Assembly: GCA_013368375.1 (NCBI GenBank) | Contig: JAACJP010000013.1 | Span: 496,001 to 560,000, forward strand | Direction of reading: 5' to 3' | From: Tricholomella constricta | Taxonomy: Eukaryota; Basidiomycota; Agaricomycetes; Agaricales; Lyophyllaceae | Length of the DNA: 64,000 nucleotides | In this document: in pieces, positions 60,669-64,000 of the stretch | Numbering within the stretch: the stretch's first letter is position 1 | Layout: each line of letters begins with the position of its first letter | Made by a program: the position numbers and the translations under genes | Notes under the pieces: generated by a model | Database searches by the model: none | Told to the model about the DNA's origin: nothing | Seen by the model: the letters and a program-made list of their open reading frames with translations, nothing else

Positions 60669-61845
60669 TCAAGGATTGTCGCGCATTAGCGCATTGAGGG
60701 AACGCACGACCTGACCGATGGCTTCCCGAACAGCATCCCTCTCGCTCTCCTTGACATGCTTCATCAATCGTCCTTCGAACTTGTCGGGGTGGAAACGCAA
60801 GAAGGTCTCCCTCAACTTGTCCTTACGCTCCTTTTTCTCCGTTTCTCGCCTAATCGAGTCGGCTGTCGAGGTGGACGTTGTCGGCGGTATGAGGAATTCG
60901 ACAATAGCGTCCGTTGTCAAGTGCTCCAGAGAGAAAGAGATTTGGCTGGACGTTGACCCTCGTTTATCGGGCTTTTGACGATGGGCTGCGAGGACTGGCC
61001 AGGGTATATCGTAAAACATAAGTTCTCGTCGAGAGTAATCCGTGTCGTCGTCACACCGGCCCGAGAGAAGCGCTTTCCATCGGACCTCGTATTCCTCTCG
61101 GGCGTAATGCCGCCTTCGGTCCTCCCTTTGCAGCCTTTTTTGCCGTCGCTCCTCTTCCGCAAGTTTCTCTATGCGTTGGGTCTCGAGTCTGTGAGCCTTC
61201 TCTTCCTCACGACGCCGTGCCTTCAAGGCTTTCTTCCGTTGCTGCTCGGCATATTCGTCTGCATGTGTTTTTCTGGAGAATTATTGTTTTCATTCCATAA
61301 GACGAATACGATAATGTTTCGACTCACCTGTACATCCCCATTCTAATCCACTCCACGTATTCCTCTTCGTCCATGTATCGCGGATCCATCTTTAAAAAAT
61401 CATCCGCGCCGTCATCATAGACAGGCTTGCCAGGCTGGCTTCCATCTGTTCTCCATCTCCCTGGAACATGAGAAAAGTCATTAAACCGGGATTCCAACGA
61501 GTCGAGCCGTTCATCATCCTCGAAAGCTGCCGCCATCTTTTCGCGGAATCGCTTTTCTTCAAGTTCAGCACGAAGCTCCTCGTAGTCTGGTTTCACGGAG
61601 CTGCTTGTACGGTGCGAGGAAGAAGATGGCCCCGGCTCATGATCATAGTCCGCCTGGGGCTCGTCGTCGCTCGAAGCCCATGGTCGTGAAGTGGTAGCAT
61701 GCTGCCGTGACCGTTTGAGTGAGGGTGCACCGTGATCATCCACATTGCCATGCTTCCTTTTACTCTTTGCCTCCCTGCGCTGCTCCTTGCGCAACTGATG
61801 AGCAGCCTCCTCCTCTGGGGTACGTTTGAGACGAAGTTTGGGCAT
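60669..61845 (-). CDS. NF-kappa-B inhibitor-like 1 (NFKBIL1)-like protein
   Basis: The start MPKLRLKRTPEEEAAHQLRK at 61845 opens a Lys/Arg/Glu-rich helix, then an acidic Ser-rich linker. One intron separates this part from the second exon at about 61265. DDFLKMDPRYMDEEEYVEWI is followed by a long Arg/Glu helix, YEVRWKALL, the MFYDIPWPV motif (about 61010) and LRETFLRFHPDKFEGRLMKH (about 60800-60740). The DIPWP and RFHPDKF motifs mark this family, whose animal member carries ankyrin repeats and is linked to mRNA splicing; ankyrin repeats are not seen here. It ends ALMRDNP at 60669. Nuclear role inferred only. Confidence 0.75.
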
Positions 61846-61908
61846 AAGCGGAGTTTTGTTTGGTTCGGCGGGGGTTGTGTGACACACACAAATATAAGGC
61901 AAACAATG

Positions 61909-62506
61909 TCATGGATTTCGGCGAAAAGTTTGCAGGAGAGTTCTGCGGATGGGTTCAACGACTCGTCTAGAAAATGCGGGAGAAAGGTACAGGGAGACCC
62001 CAATGCGAACAGGTAACAGTGCCTAGAAATGAAAAGTTTGAGCATCATTGCTATAGGGAGTTGGCTTAGTTTACCTTCGTTACCCCGTATGCCACAATCG
62101 CATTTGCTACGTCGCCAACAAAATCGGTGGACAGCTGTGAAGTTCCTATGGGGGCGTCCCGAGCCCCGGGTACTTTTTTATCATAACCAAAAACACCATA
62201 CCGCTGTCCAACCCTGCCTGCCCATGCATCGCCCTCCTCGACCCAGGTTCGGAAGACTCCCCTTAGCCAATCGTCTCCAGCAGAAGAGGTGTCCGGATCC
62301 TTTGGAATCATAGCACTGATAATGCTTTCGCCGATGCCCAATGTTCGCGAACCATAGAACACGGCAACGAGTGGAGCGACAGCTGTTATTTCATGGAGAA
62401 GTCCAAAGGAGAGGATTAGAGAAGGGACAGGCGTCCCCGTACGTGCCGACAGAGTCTTGAGAGCGTTCCTGTAGGCCGCGAAATGGCCCTTTGGTGTGCG
62501 CGACAT
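61909..62506 (-). CDS. small membrane protein, possibly DUF1279/FAM210-like mitochondrial
   Basis: I prefer the start MSRTPKGHFAAYRNALKTLS at 62506, whose first 30 residues are basic and Ser/Thr-rich like a mitochondrial presequence; in-frame ATGs upstream (62626) would overlap the divergent neighbour. A first hydrophobic segment, LILSFGLLHEITAVAPLVAV, is at about 62430-62370. A hydrophilic middle follows, then VANAIVAYG. An intron (about 62051-62019 region) joins to ALLPVRIGVSLYLSPAFSRR and ends FRRNP at 61909. The pattern of two membrane segments with a terminal LLPVRI strand recalls DUF1279 proteins, but this is tentative. It is followed by NFKBIL1-like on the same strand, 63 bases away. 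Confidence 0.6.
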
Positions 62507-62586
62507 GACGGAGAGATGTTTAAATGTGATCGGGTCGCGTTCACAAGTATCGATCACACTTTTTGAATTTACCCACGCATTCTTCC

Positions 62587-63977
62587 ATGCGTCCACCGTC
62601 ACAGGTCCCGACCATCCTTTCGCCATGCCGCCTTCAACAAGCGCGCCTATTTCACTCAGGAGGAGCAGTCGCAACTCAAAAGGCTCACGCCTTTCGTAAC
62701 CCGCGTGGTAAGGCGGGAATGAGAGATATGCTCGTGGAGGAGCCTAACTCTGCTGTGCTTCGAGGGAAGAAGTTCCTGCATTCTCCAGCGGATGCTTTGG
62801 CTGTAATACGAGCCGTCGAACGCAAATATGGTGCGGTTAGGGAATACCGGTTTACGAGGGTATATTTTTCTGGCTGCTCGTGGATTTGACAACTTACTGA
62901 ACGAATGCTTTCGATCGTTAGGACTTTGAGCTTCCTTCAAATTACCAACTCTACGTCAACGTAGCATTTCGTGATCCAAAAGCTTTCGAGAGGATTCCAC
63001 TCAAACCGGAATCGTTCACTGTTGCCCTCCCTTCCACGATTTCCAACCGTCCCGGTGGTGTTGGTCTCGATGACCTCGAACCAGTCCTTCAGCCTCAAGA
63101 ATACGTTGACTTGGATATTCCAACCTTTGGGAATGTGATGGACGATGCCGTGGTTGAGAGCGGGAAGGAGGAGACCACCTTCACAATTGAGCGCACTGGT
63201 AACATCTTTTACTTTAAGGTCTTCCACATTCGCGAACTCATCGCCGCTCCAGGTGTCAATTGGTATACTCCATCCTCTGCCTCAAAAGTATCACCCTCCG
63301 AAGGCGTTGCACAAAGTTTCATAAACTGGGGCGGCTTCCATGAACTCACGCCGATTCCAGCTGAAACTCCGATACCAACCTCAGAAATCTTCCGTCTATC
63401 TGCCATCTCCCATGCTCGCATGCGACGTGCGTTACGAACCCACAGCGAAACGCTTCGTATCCCTAATCCCTATGAGATTGTTGCGGCAAATACGAACGCA
63501 AGTGCTTCTAAATTGGACTGGGAACCCCTTCCGGGACATGAGTCTGCGCCAACAGACACCCCAATGCCCAGTACCATCCAAGCCGAGACAGGACAACCCC
63601 ATATCGAATCACAACCATGTAATTCCGCCGGCGCAACCTCTCAGTCAACTGCACCGACCCCCGCTCTCGTTGCTGACACTGCGCAGCCTTCTACGCTTCC
63701 CGAAACTTCCACCGCGATCCCTGCATCCGTATCTGAAGCTGAGGCTATTGCGGCTAGAATGGCACGCCCGCCATCACGACCGATGCAAACCTCGCCTCCG
63801 AAGAAGCAGAAGAAACCCCAGCGGCAAGGCCAGGGTCAGAAACCGAGTCAGAAATCACTGAGGGATTTGCGGAATCAGGCATTACACGCGCGACAGAGCC
63901 AGTCGGCTAATCGAGAACCGACAACACCGGCTACGGTCAAGGACAAGATCTCTAGCTTCTTCTCCAATATATTCTAG
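62587..63977 (+). CDS. hypothetical, probably mitochondrial protein
   Basis: Starts MRPPSQVPTILSPCRLQQAR at 62587; the first 45 residues are rich in Arg, Gln and Ser without acidic residues (including ARLFHSGG), as in a mitochondrial presequence. One intron (62860-62921) joins KYGAVREYRFTR to DFELPSNYQLYVNVAFRDP. The middle is a beta-rich domain (FTIERTGNIFYFKVFHIREL). The last third is Pro/Ser/Gln-rich and ends with a basic patch and VKDKISSFFSNIF. I do not recognise the family. Head-to-head with the membrane-protein gene, with about 80 bases between start codons. Confidence 0.66.
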
Positions 63978-64000
63978 GATTAGAGACCCAATGATTATCG

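Overview
The window is nuclear DNA of a filamentous fungus, most likely an Agaricomycete (mushroom-forming basidiomycete). Genes sit on both strands, are cut by many introns of about 45-70 bases with GT-AG ends, and include fungal families: a division-I chitin synthase, a Zn2Cys6 regulator, an Afi1 polarity protein, flavocytochrome b2 and a seven-helix membrane protein of a basidiomycete type. No rRNA, tRNA, CRISPR or prokaryotic feature was recognised. Exon boundaries come from reading frames, splice consensus and family knowledge; coordinates span first to last coding base and include introns.

Layout. 1-16.7 kb: a partial alpha/beta hydrolase, then CTR9 (Paf1 complex) divergent from ribosomal protein RPS0, then AFI1, a 1.9 kb gap and a Zn2Cys6 transcription factor. 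18-27 kb: a three-finger C2H2-like protein, an unrecognised conserved-looking protein, chitin synthase, dynactin p25 (DCTN5) divergent from a TMEM70-like mitochondrial protein. 28-37 kb: a small secreted protein, intact L-lactate dehydrogenase (flavocytochrome b2) and an isocitrate-lyase/PEP-mutase family enzyme on the minus strand, followed on the plus strand by a decayed second flavocytochrome b2. 37.6-44.4 kb: leucine carboxyl methyltransferase (PP2A) and translation factor eIF4G.

44.4-50.5 kb is the most unusual part. After intact eIF4G comes a 0.4 kb MITE-like inverted-repeat element, then a nested array of eIF4G-derived sequence: an old decayed MIF4G fragment, a young mosaic copy with two MIF4G domains, an eIF4E-binding motif and an MA3 domain, and an old decayed MA3 tail. 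The young copy keeps the parental introns. One base lost in its MA3 linker shifts the frame, but a possible 56-base intron would remove the shift.

50.9-64 kb: a two-repeat alpha/beta-barrel-like protein, a DUF952 protein, a seven-helix membrane protein, a TRK potassium transporter, a small unknown gene, an NFKBIL1-like protein, and a divergent pair of probable mitochondrial proteins about 80 bases apart.

Most genes are unrelated housekeeping functions. The only local functional theme is organic-acid metabolism (lactate dehydrogenase, its pseudogene, and the isocitrate-lyase-like enzyme between them).
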